From contig NZ_JBOBFT010000007.1 of NCBI RefSeq assembly GCF_050587525.1, positions 186,001 through 250,000 on the forward strand: a stretch of 64,000 bases of DNA, in the 5' to 3' direction. The DNA comes from Plantibacter sp050587525. Its GTDB lineage: Bacteria > Actinomycetota > Actinomycetes > Actinomycetales > Microbacteriaceae. Both the position numbers and the translations under genes were made by a program. Positions 45,401-56,055 of this stretch are shown here, in pieces. The notes under the pieces were generated by a model that was given only the letters and a program-made list of their open reading frames with translations, was not told the DNA's origin and ran no database searches. Every line of letters starts with the position of its first letter. Position 1 is the stretch's first letter.

Positions 45401-46924
45401 GTCGTCGAGGGCGCCGCGTCGTGACGCCTCGGCGCGCGCGTCCTTGAGCCGAGTCGCCACCAGCTCCTCGATCGCCGACAACAGCAGGTTGCCGCTCGAC
45501 ACGCTGTCCGCGAGGTGGTTGGCCTCGAGCGGGCTGTGGGGGGACGAGGCGTGCGGGAGCCATTTGACCCAGGAGAGCGACGACGACCACGAGGGTGAGA
45601 CGATCGCCGAGACGACGAGCTCTGCGGGCGAGTGCAACGCCGTCAGCTGCACGAGCACGGCATTGACGGCGCCGCCAGCGGTCTCCGGCGAACCGGCGAT
45701 GCCGAGGGCTCCCGCGTCGTACAGGTTGTCGATGATCGGGACGTCCGCGACCATCCCGAACTCCTCTTTGACGGCCTCCAGGCGCTTCTGGAACTCGGGG
45801 AGATAGCCGTCGCGTGCTTTGCCGGAGATCTCGTTGCGCGAGGGCATCGTGCCGACTCCCAGCCGGACGTTGAGGAAGGCCCAGTGCTCCGGACGCCGCG
45901 TCCACAGCAGGGGCCCGCGTGTGAGGGCCTCCGTGAGCGCTTCCGATGTGGACGGCGCCTCGCGCATCCGGACGTCGTGCTCGATCACGCGTTCCTCCGC
46001 CAACTGCTCCTTGAGCGAGGCGAGCCGTTCGTCGAAGATCGCGATCTGCTTCTTGAGCTGGCGCTTGTTGCGCCCGCGCCCCGTGAAGTAGTTGCCGACG
46101 AGCATGAGCGGGGTCATGGCGATGAAGAGGAGCGAGATGGCGCTCTTCGTGATGATGAACATCGCCCCGCCGACGAGGATGGGCGCGACCATGGCGAGGA
46201 GCGGGAACGGCTGACTCTCGCGCTCCGTGGGCGGCTCCGGTGCCGGGAACTCCTGGCCTGCGTAGCGGTGCTCAACGCGAGGCGAGCGGTTGAAGAACAA
46301 CGGCCCGGCCTTCGGAACGACTCCGGACCTGGCGACCGTGTCCGAGTAGGCGAGCTCGACCTCGGAGTCGCCGATGAGCATCCGCTCGCGGTCGGTGACT
46401 CGCAGGCGCTGCACGATGCCGCCGTCCACGACGATGCCGTTGGCCGCGCCGAGGTCGATGACTTCCAGCTCGGCACCGATCTCGACCCGCGCGTGACGCT
46501 TCGAGACGAGTGGATCGCTGAGCACGACGTCGCACGACGGGTCCCGACCGATCGTCCAACTGCCGGCCGGGAGCGTGAACTCGCGTCCGGCGTCCGGGCC
46601 GTCGAGGACACGGAGCACGGCGATCGTCGGGGCATGGCCGGTGCGCGCGGAGGCGTAGTACACGCCGGCGTCCGCGAGTTCGATGACGGCGCCGGAGCCG
46701 ACCCAGGCCTCCCCGATGGCGGCCTCGGGAGGGAGCGGGAGTGTTTCGCTGGATCCGGGCAACCGCGCGTGGAGGGTGAACTCTGCCGAGGCGGAGTCGG
46801 GGCCCTGCGGGTCCACTCGCGCGATCGTGCTCGCGACCTCCGCGATGCTTGCGGCGGCGTCCGTGGTCACGACGATGTCGTCGACGGTCCCCGTCGGTCT
46901 CGTGAGCGTGAGCTTGATGCGCAT
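42401..46924 (-). CDS. EccC/EssC-like type VII secretion ATPase with FHA domain
   Basis: 1507 residues. An FHA domain (about 95-205: TIGRDPSCDVVLSDPLVSKRHARV) is followed by two membrane segments (about 245-290). Three FtsK/SpoIIIE-type ATPase modules come next: Walker A GGTTGAGKS (~715) with Walker B LVLVIDEFAAL (~823), GTGGSGKS (~1045), and a weaker GPPGSGRT (~1325). This is the motor of ESX-type secretion. FHA fusion recalls Firmicutes EssC, whereas mycobacterial EccC lacks it. Start ATG 46924 has GGGGA upstream. The promoter carries a perfect ATGGGGAG palindrome. Confidence 0.93.
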   Translation of the reverse strand: MRIKLTLTRPTGTVDDIVVTTDAAASIAEVASTIARVDPQGPDSASAEFTLHARLPGSSETLPLPPEAAIGEAWVGSGAVIELADAGVYYASARTGHAPTIAVLRVLDGPDAGREFTLPAGSWTIGRDPSCDVVLSDPLVSKRHARVEIGAELEVIDLGAANGIVVDGGIVQRLRVTDRERMLIGDSEVELAYSDTVARSGVVPKAGPLFFNRSPRVEHRYAGQEFPAPEPPTERESQPFPLLAMVAPILVGGAMFIITKSAISLLFIAMTPLMLVGNYFTGRGRNKRQLKKQIAIFDERLASLKEQLAEERVIEHDVRMREAPSTSEALTEALTRGPLLWTRRPEHWAFLNVRLGVGTMPSRNEISGKARDGYLPEFQKRLEAVKEEFGMVADVPIIDNLYDAGALGIAGSPETAGGAVNAVLVQLTALHSPAELVVSAIVSPSWSSSLSWVKWLPHASSPHSPLEANHLADSVSSGNLLLSAIEELVATRLKDARAEASRRGALDDKHAAQERGADVGTKGGGDTGTKSPVPSVVLLVSDDAGVDRARLVQLAEIAADAGVFPIWIGPDVQSLPAACRTFLRVPEAGSGVDAPASVGLVRLGYTIEDARPEYVDPQTALDYARRMASVIDAGALVEDSSDLPRSVSMVTLLGSDLASSSDAVVDRWRQNSSIHDRTPGAVPRPRRAGGLRATVGSSGVDAMHLDLRAQGPHALVGGTTGAGKSEFLQAWVLGMAAEYSPDRVSFLFVDYKGGSAFADCVTLPHCVGLVTDLSPHLVRRALTSLRAELHFREHLLNRKKAKDLLELEKRGDPDSPPALVLVIDEFAALVGEVPEFVDGVVDIAQRGRSLGIHLIMATQRPAGVIKDNLRANTNLRVALRMADESDSQDVVGVKDAAHFDPGVPGRGIAKTGPGRLTAFQSGYAGGWTNDEPKRSDIEVRELRFGGETRWEEPRGAEADEDRDLGPTDQQRIVSQIIEAATEAAIPPPRRPWLDELASVYDLGRLRQRTDAELLIGVADLPDSQEQKPVYFRPDVDGHIAVFGTGGSGKSTALRTLATAAGITPRGGPVEVYGLDFGAGSLRMLEALPHVGSIIPGDDQERVIRLLRFLKEQIDDRSLRYAEANASSITDYRRVTGRHDERRILLVVDGFQAFRQEFETTLGLSTWYALFQQFITDGRQLGINVAFSADRPGSVPTNISSGVQRKIVLRLADETGYQILGVPKDILSAESVPGRAIVDGLETQVAILGGSPVLADQSAATVRLAEAMVRSGNTITTPPIGSLPKELPAEALPALVAGQPVLGIGDTDLAPIGFDPTGAFLVGGPPGSGRTNTVAALLAAVRRFDPSSRFVYFGSRRSELLRTLDWDDSAVTPEAIAEQAKMLSAAIAAETTTQRTVVVIETISDYLNGIADPPLVELIKTIKRSDHLVIAENEVSGWASSWPLMGEIKSARRGILLQPEQMEGDLVLRTTFPRLARRDFPPGRGMYASRGALVRVQVPLADAFVPVD

Positions 46925-47055
46925 CGGTGATCCCCTGTCGGCTCGCGGTCGCAGTGCCGAGCCTCGATCAGACTATCGACAGCCCCGAACAGGACGTCCG
47001 CGGCGTGGCCGCTGTGGAGAACTCCGCGCGCAGATCGGCCTGTGAGGCATCGTTC

Positions 47056-47101
47056 AGCGTAGCCGCGGAGCCGTGCCGATTCGATGGGGAGCGCTCCCCA
47101 T
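47056..47101 (-). promoter_or_regulatory. eccC promoter with perfect palindromic operator (copy 2)
   Basis: ATGGGGAGCGCTCCCCAT lies at 47084-47101 and extends as a perfect 24-bp palindrome at 47081-47104. A TACGCT -10 element lies at 47056-47061 on the minus strand; the centre-to-centre distance is 34 bp, identical to copy 1. The leader to the eccC start is about 125 nt. Confidence 0.7.
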
Positions 47102-47117
47102 CGAGACCCGAATCTAC

Positions 47118-48302
47118 TCAGCCCCGCCGAACGACGATCGCGAACTCGCCGACGGTGATCGTCGATCCGGGCTCCGCCGTCACGGTCGTTCCAGGGCTGC
47201 ACACGACGACGGCGCCGGACGCATCGGTGACGGTCGTGCCGTTCGTCGAGTGCAGATCCGTCACCCGGAGCGCGCGGCGTCCGACGGTGATGGCCGTGTG
47301 TGTCTTCGACACCGACATGCGGGGGTCGAGGACGGCGACGAGCCTGGCGCCCGCGTACTCGGGTTGCGCGGCCGGGTTCCGCCCGATGAGCACGCTCGAG
47401 TCGAGCGCGACGGGGTCCCCGTTGGGGAGTTCCAGGATGAAGCCGCCGGCGACAGGCGAGACGACAGTGGCTTCGTCGATCGCGGCTGCGACGGGCACGG
47501 GCACGACGGGCACGGGCACGACGGGCGCAACAGGCGGAGTTGGCGCCGCAACGACGACCGGTAGAACCTGCACGTCGGGCGCCGCACGCGGGGCGCCGGG
47601 CAGAAGACCGGCCGGCACCTGAATGAGGCCGGGCGGGACCTCGATGCGAGGAGGCACGACGTCAGATGATTCCGGCGGTTGCGCAGGCGCGATGGGGATG
47701 CCGGGCGAAGCAGCCGAGACTGCAGCCCGGACGGCAGCCGGGGCAGCAGCCGAGACGGGAGCGGGCACCGAAGCCGGAACCGAATCGGGAACGGTCGTCG
47801 TCTCCTCTGGCACGACGATCGGATCGTGCACGGCGGGTGTGTCCTGCACCATGGGCGCTTCAGGAGCACGGCCCCTCGGCGGAGCCTGCACCACGTGCGT
47901 TTCCGCTCCCACGCGCATCGACACCGTCGCGCCCGGATCGGCTTCGACGGCCAGCCGTGCGAGCCCTCGGAGGAAGGCGAGGTACGTCTCCTGACCGGCG
48001 AGCGACCGCACCCGCTTGACCTTCGCGATCGTGTGATCGAGCACGTAGGAGGAGGCCGCGGTCCCCCGCTGCGACCGACCGGTCGTGATGGCGAACGTCA
48101 TGAGCGGCGCAGGTTCGTCCGCGGAAGCGACGCTCAGGCGGATGTCCGCGCTCGTCCCGCCGTCGATCGCCACCCATCGCCTCGTGGACTGGGCGTCCGC
48201 CCCGGACTCGGCCACGGCGGCCTGCACGAGTGCGACGATTCCGTCGGGTGCGACGGCGGCGTCCACGTCGATGCCGGTCCTCGCGAGCTCCTGCGGCTTC
48301 AT
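47118..48302 (-). CDS. FHA domain protein of the secretion island
   Basis: 394 residues. The C-terminal FHA domain (about 300-394: VLIGRNPAAQPEYAGARLVA, SVSKTHTAITVGRRALRVTDLHSTNGTTV) is well conserved. The middle is a Pro/Val/Ala-rich linker with PVVPVPVVPVPV. The N-terminal ~130 residues (VAPDGIVALVQAAVAESGAD) are soluble and not recognised. It is the third FHA-bearing protein around eccC, a likely target of the local Ser/Thr kinase. An array of 11-bp repeats lies upstream. Confidence 0.85.
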   Translation of the reverse strand: MKPQELARTGIDVDAAVAPDGIVALVQAAVAESGADAQSTRRWVAIDGGTSADIRLSVASADEPAPLMTFAITTGRSQRGTAASSYVLDHTIAKVKRVRSLAGQETYLAFLRGLARLAVEADPGATVSMRVGAETHVVQAPPRGRAPEAPMVQDTPAVHDPIVVPEETTTVPDSVPASVPAPVSAAAPAAVRAAVSAASPGIPIAPAQPPESSDVVPPRIEVPPGLIQVPAGLLPGAPRAAPDVQVLPVVVAAPTPPVAPVVPVPVVPVPVAAAIDEATVVSPVAGGFILELPNGDPVALDSSVLIGRNPAAQPEYAGARLVAVLDPRMSVSKTHTAITVGRRALRVTDLHSTNGTTVTDASGAVVVCSPGTTVTAEPGSTITVGEFAIVVRRG

Positions 48303-48318
48303 GCGTTCGTCCTCCCCG

Positions 48319-48382
48319 AGTACGGTGCCGTCACCGGTGCGGTGCGGTCAACAGTACGGCGCCGTCACCCGTGCGGTGCCGT
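48319..48382. repeat. Two 34-bp direct repeats upstream of the FHA gene
   Basis: Two copies of about 30 bp, beginning AGTACGG at 48319 and at 48353, share GCCGTCACCSGTGCGGTGCS. They lie 17-80 bp upstream of the start at 48302, in the expected promoter area. Confidence 0.7.
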
Positions 48383-48428
48383 CGCCCGTGCACGATTATG
48401 CCGCACGGCATCGCACGCACCGACTCTC

Positions 48429-48483
48429 CCACGGCAGGTCCACGGCAGGTCCACGGCAGGTCCATGTCAGGTCTATGGCAGCT
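48429..48483. repeat. Five 11-bp tandem repeats
   Basis: Units CCACGGCAGGT start at 48429, 48440 and 48451 (identical). Degenerate units follow at 48462 and 48473. The 11-bp period is close to one helical turn, so all units would face the same side of the DNA. The last unit touches the stop codon of the next upstream gene. Confidence 0.85.
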
Positions 48484-48974
48484 CACGGGGTGTCGCGCCG
48501 TTCCCAGGGCCAGCGCGGCCTCGGCGGATGCCCGGCGGCGTTCGCTGCGACGGCGGCCGCCGCGAGGACGGTCACGACCGCGATGACGCCGACCGCGATC
48601 GCGAACGGCCTGACCATCGTTGAGGCGAACAGGATGACGGCGTGCGCACCGTCGCCAGACCCCAGCCACTCGAGGACGCCTCCCGTGAACGCGTAGAGGA
48701 ACCACGCGACGACGCCGCAGACGAGTGCGAACCACACCTCAACGCGCGGCGGCACCCTGCGCGACTCACGCAGGATCATCACGAAGAGGAACACGGTCGG
48801 GACGACCACCATGATCGGGCCGACGAGTGGATTGGTGCCGACCTCTTCGATCACCTCGAGGTTGGTCAGGAGGCTGATGAAGCCGAACGCGCACACGACG
48901 AGCGCCACATACGTGACGACGGCGAACGGCGCGACCCACCAGGGCCCTCGCGACGAGCTCGGGCGGTCGGACAT
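48483..48974 (-). CDS. Integral membrane protein, four predicted segments
   Basis: 163 residues. Hydrophobic segments: WWVAPFAVVTYVALVVCAFG, LVGPIMVVVPTVFLFVMIL, VWFALVCGVVAWFLYAFTG, and FAIAVGVIAVVTVLAAAAV. The C-terminus is short and basic/Pro-rich. It may belong to the DUF6121-type family of Microbacteriaceae membrane proteins, but this is uncertain. It lies 1 base from the next membrane protein gene and between it and the FHA gene. Confidence 0.7.
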   Translation of the reverse strand: MSDRPSSSRGPWWVAPFAVVTYVALVVCAFGFISLLTNLEVIEEVGTNPLVGPIMVVVPTVFLFVMILRESRRVPPRVEVWFALVCGVVAWFLYAFTGGVLEWLGSGDGAHAVILFASTMVRPFAIAVGVIAVVTVLAAAAVAANAAGHPPRPRWPWERRDTP

Positions 48975-48975
48975 G

Positions 48976-50067
48976 TCAGCGTGCGACGGTGGGACCCGCG
49001 TCGAGCACCTGCTCGTACTCGCGCTGGGCTTCGAGGTTCTGCGCGCGGACCCTGCGTCCGTGGGCGCCGATCCACCCGCCGAGCCACACGGGGATCTCGC
49101 GGGCGACGACGAACGCGATGACCGGGCCGAATGCGAACGCGTTGTCGAGGACGAGCTTCAGCGATGCGGTGCCGCCGAGCTTCCACGCCTGCTCCTGCAG
49201 CAGGAAGCCGCCGAACCAGGACAGGTAGGTCACGAGGCCGATGACGAACCCGCCGAGGACCCAGTGGACCCAGCCGGCCCGGTTGATGATGACCGCGGTG
49301 ATCATCCAGGCGAAGAAGAACACGACGACGGGGACGATGAAGACCCAGCTCGTCACGAGGGAGAGGAGGATGTCGACGAAGTCGCCGCCCGCGCGCACGG
49401 TGGCGTTGGGGTAGACGAGCTGCAGGCCCGTCACCGCTGCTGCGTAGATCGCTGCGAAGACGATTGTGCCGAGCAGGCCGATGAGGATGCCGAAACCGCG
49501 GTTGCCTCGGTCCCGCGGTGCTTCCGGCGCCTGCACGAAGAGCGGGAACTGCTGCTGCGCAGGAGTGAGCGGCTGTGAGCCGGCCTCCGGGACCGGCGCG
49601 TACGCCGCCGCCGGGTAGGGGTGCTGCTCGTCGTCGACGACGGTGCTCGCCACCGTCGGTGTTCCTTCGTCATCGACCTGTCGGTCCGACGGTTCGGACC
49701 AGGCCTGACGGACGGGCAGCGGTTCGCGGGCGGCGGGAGCAGAGGGCGCGGTCTCAGGCACGATGACGACGGGCTCGGAGACGGCTGGGCTGCTGAGATC
49801 CGGCTCGTCGAGGATCGGCGGGACGACGACGGGCTCTGCGGCGCGGGCGTCGGCCTGGGCGTCATCGGAGCGCTCTGCAGGCAACTCGGACGGTGGGATC
49901 ACCGCGGTGTGGCCGGCTTCCTCATGCGAGCGCGCCGAGTCGGATGCGACGGTCTCGTCCGCTCCGGCATCGGCGGCGTCGACGGCGTCACGCGCGGCGG
50001 CATCACGCGCGACGGCATCCGCCTCGGCACGATCCGACGGACCTGATGCGGGGGTCGGGTTGCTCAT
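48976..50067 (-). CDS. Multi-pass membrane protein with acidic/Pro-rich N-terminus
   Basis: 363 residues. The first ~195 are a disordered acidic, Ala/Pro-rich cytoplasmic region. Four membrane segments follow (GFGILIGLLGTIVFAAIYAA, VTSWVFIVPVVVFFFAWMITAV, VHWVLGGFVIGLVTYLSWFG, AFAFGPVIAFVVAREIPVWL). The C-terminus is short and charged. ATG 50067 is preceded by GAAGGAG. A TACAGT -10-like element lies at 50110-50115. Function unknown. With the preceding gene it may supply missing membrane parts of the secretion machine, but this is speculation. Confidence 0.75.
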   Translation of the reverse strand: MSNPTPASGPSDRAEADAVARDAAARDAVDAADAGADETVASDSARSHEEAGHTAVIPPSELPAERSDDAQADARAAEPVVVPPILDEPDLSSPAVSEPVVIVPETAPSAPAAREPLPVRQAWSEPSDRQVDDEGTPTVASTVVDDEQHPYPAAAYAPVPEAGSQPLTPAQQQFPLFVQAPEAPRDRGNRGFGILIGLLGTIVFAAIYAAAVTGLQLVYPNATVRAGGDFVDILLSLVTSWVFIVPVVVFFFAWMITAVIINRAGWVHWVLGGFVIGLVTYLSWFGGFLLQEQAWKLGGTASLKLVLDNAFAFGPVIAFVVAREIPVWLGGWIGAHGRRVRAQNLEAQREYEQVLDAGPTVAR

Positions 50068-50344
50068 GACTCGCTCCTTCATCGGCGCCGTGGCGGCACC
50101 TCGTCCGCCACTGTAGCAACGGTGCGGGCCGATGCCGGGGAACCGCGCTGGGCGGCTGGGGACTTGACATCGCAGCCCTCGCAAGGCTCCGAGCCCGATT
50201 CAGGCCGAATTCAGGCCGAACGGCAATCGTCGGCATAGCTCGGATTGCTCTGATGGAGGCACGTGTTCGACCGGCTCCTCCCCCGTGCCGGTCGGCACGC
50301 CTCTTCGCCCCACGCCTCTTCCCCACGCCTCGGAGCCCCACCGC

Positions 50345-51139
50345 ATGACGCCTCGCCATTCCGCGAACCACCCCTCTGACACCGATTCCGGCGCGCAGCG
50401 GTCCCGCGTGAGCCGGCGGACGATCGTGGTGTCGGCTCTCGCCGTGACCGGGTTCGCGGCGTGCGTCGCCTTCGGCGTCGCCGACGTCCAGCGCGCGACG
50501 TCCGGCGCTTCAGGCGTCCAACGGACGGCGGGCGCATCCGAGCTCGTGCCCCCGTCCGCGACGCCAGCCCCGTCGACCGATGCAGTGCCCGCGGCCGCCG
50601 GGACCACCGCCGACCCCGCCGGCACCGGCATCACACCGGCGTTCGATCCGGCCCTCCCCGAAGCCGTCCGGACGCAGATGGCGTACGTCGCGGCCCACTG
50701 GAACAGCTACAACCTCGCCCACTACGGCTCGCTCCCCGACACGGATTGCGCGAACTTCGCGAGCCAGAGTCTCCTGGCCCGCGGCTGGACCATGTCGGAG
50801 GACTGGTGGGCCGAGGGGTCGGCGGACGACTTCGACTTCTCGAAGGCCTGGGTCAGCTCGACGTACTTCATGTACTACGCGGAGGACCACCCCGAGCTCG
50901 CGACGGCGCTCGACGACACGCAGCGTGCGCAGGTGAAGGTCGGCGACATCGTCCAGTTCGACTGGGACAGGAGCGGCGACCGCGACCACACCGGCATCGT
51001 GACCGCTGTGGTCCCCACGGCCACGGGCATCGACATCCGCTATGCGGGGCACACCGACGACACCGTCGACCGTTCCGTCGACTGGGCGATCACCGAGTAC
51101 CACCCCGGTGGCGCCGTGTACTACTGGAGCATCGCCTAG
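50345..51139 (+). CDS. Secreted or membrane-anchored amidase-domain protein (Amidase_6 type)
   Basis: 264 residues. A basic N-terminus and a hydrophobic segment (RTIVVSALAVTGFAACVAFG) act as signal or anchor. A Pro/Ala/Thr-rich linker follows. The catalytic-like domain has TDCANFASQSLLARGWTM (Cys), DHTGIVTAVV (His) and the Trp-rich end GGAVYYWSIA, as in the putative amidase domain of NlpC/P60-like enzymes. Probably acts on cell-wall peptide bonds. ATG 50345 was chosen; a GTG at 50285 is in frame. It is the only plus-strand gene within the region 1-59939. Confidence 0.85.
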   Translation: MTPRHSANHPSDTDSGAQRSRVSRRTIVVSALAVTGFAACVAFGVADVQRATSGASGVQRTAGASELVPPSATPAPSTDAVPAAAGTTADPAGTGITPAFDPALPEAVRTQMAYVAAHWNSYNLAHYGSLPDTDCANFASQSLLARGWTMSEDWWAEGSADDFDFSKAWVSSTYFMYYAEDHPELATALDDTQRAQVKVGDIVQFDWDRSGDRDHTGIVTAVVPTATGIDIRYAGHTDDTVDRSVDWAITEYHPGGAVYYWSIA

Positions 51140-51202
51140 CGCTGTTCCCCTGCTCCCGGCCGCAGATCGGCTCGCGTGCGCTGACGAAGATCCTGCCGCG
51201 GA

Positions 51203-51991
51203 TCAGGAGGGGAAGAGCGACTTCACGATCGTGTCGGTCCAGCCGGTGAGCGCGATGTTCGCCCAGCGGGTCGCGACCCACGTGCCGTCCCTCAGGAAGT
51301 GACGCTCGCCCACGTCGGCACCGTCACCGCTCTGCTCGATGGAGCACGTTGTGCCTCCGTGCTCCTCGGTGCACGTGAAGCCCGCTTCGTTCATGCGGGC
51401 GAGTGCTGCGGCCTGGCGCTCAGCCGCCACGGCCGCGATGTTCGTGAGGGTGAACACCTCTCCGCCACCACTCGCCTTCGTCAAGGTGCAGTTCAATCGG
51501 CCGGACGTCGTCGAGAGGAGGTCCTGCAGCGCAGCATCGTTCGAGCCGATGAATTCGGTGTCGATCGTGTCGTTCGTCCAGGCCGGATTGAGCGCGAGGA
51601 ACCCGTCCTTCGTGAGGTCCTCGATGTACCCGGCCGGAAAGAGCTCCGGACAGGTGGCGGGGATGACCGGGCCGCCGGCGACGGGCGGATTCGACGGCTC
51701 CGTGGTCGGTATGTCCGTGGGATCGGCGACGGGAGTGCTGCTCGAGGGCAGGCTCGGCGTCGCCGCCGGCGCACCGCCCAACTGCCCGAACACGATGAGA
51801 CCGACCATCACGACGAGCGCGACCGTCAGAGCACCCGCCGCGACGCCGAGGATGATCACACCTCGGTTCCGCTTGGGGCGCGCGACCGGCTCATCAGCGG
51901 ACACGACGGGGGCGCCCGCCGGCTGGTGGGGAACGTGCTCCGGCTGGTGGTGCGGTTCGGCTGGTCGCTGCTCGCCGTCGTGATCAGTCAT
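51203..51991 (-). CDS. Single-pass membrane protein with Cys-containing extracellular domain
   Basis: 262 residues. A His/Pro-rich cytoplasmic start (DHDGEQRPAEPHHQPEHVPH) leads to one membrane segment (VIILGVAAGALTVALVVMVGLIVFG), a Pro/Ser/Thr linker and an extracellular domain. The domain has four Cys (ATCPEL, RLNCTL, FTCTEE, TTCSIE), likely forming two disulfides. No family was recognised. The architecture is similar to the 18555-20141 protein. The start ATG 51991 has no strong Shine-Dalgarno. It is convergent with the amidase gene and lies downstream of rpoC. Confidence 0.7.
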   Translation of the reverse strand: MTDHDGEQRPAEPHHQPEHVPHQPAGAPVVSADEPVARPKRNRGVIILGVAAGALTVALVVMVGLIVFGQLGGAPAATPSLPSSSTPVADPTDIPTTEPSNPPVAGGPVIPATCPELFPAGYIEDLTKDGFLALNPAWTNDTIDTEFIGSNDAALQDLLSTTSGRLNCTLTKASGGGEVFTLTNIAAVAAERQAAALARMNEAGFTCTEEHGGTTCSIEQSGDGADVGERHFLRDGTWVATRWANIALTGWTDTIVKSLFPS

Positions 51992-52079
51992 CCGACCAGG
52001 ATGTCTGAGCCCGGACTGCCATGCAACCCGGGCCACCCCTGACATCGCGGTGGTATGGACCCGGCGCCGGGTACGCCGA

Positions 52080-52109
52080 AGGGCCCGCCTGCCGAAGCAG
52101 ACGGGCCCT
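52080..52109 (-). terminator. Terminator of the rpoBC operon (UUCG tetraloop)
   Basis: Arms 52080-52092 and 52097-52109 pair over 13 positions. The single mismatch on the plus strand is a G-U wobble in minus-strand RNA. The RNA loop is UUCG closed by C-G, a very stable tetraloop. It lies 20 bp past the rpoC stop. Confidence 0.85.
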
Positions 52110-52128
52110 CACGACGTGCGACCGAACC

Positions 52129-56010
<3,882 letters not shown>

Positions 56011-56055
56011 TGTATCTCCTATGAAAGGTTTCGTCAGTCTCTACAGTGGTCAGGC

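Noticed and set aside
50164..50169. TTGACA on the plus strand as -35 for the amidase gene
   Set aside because: The hexamers at 16-19 bp spacing (CTCCGA, TCCGAG) are not -10 elements.
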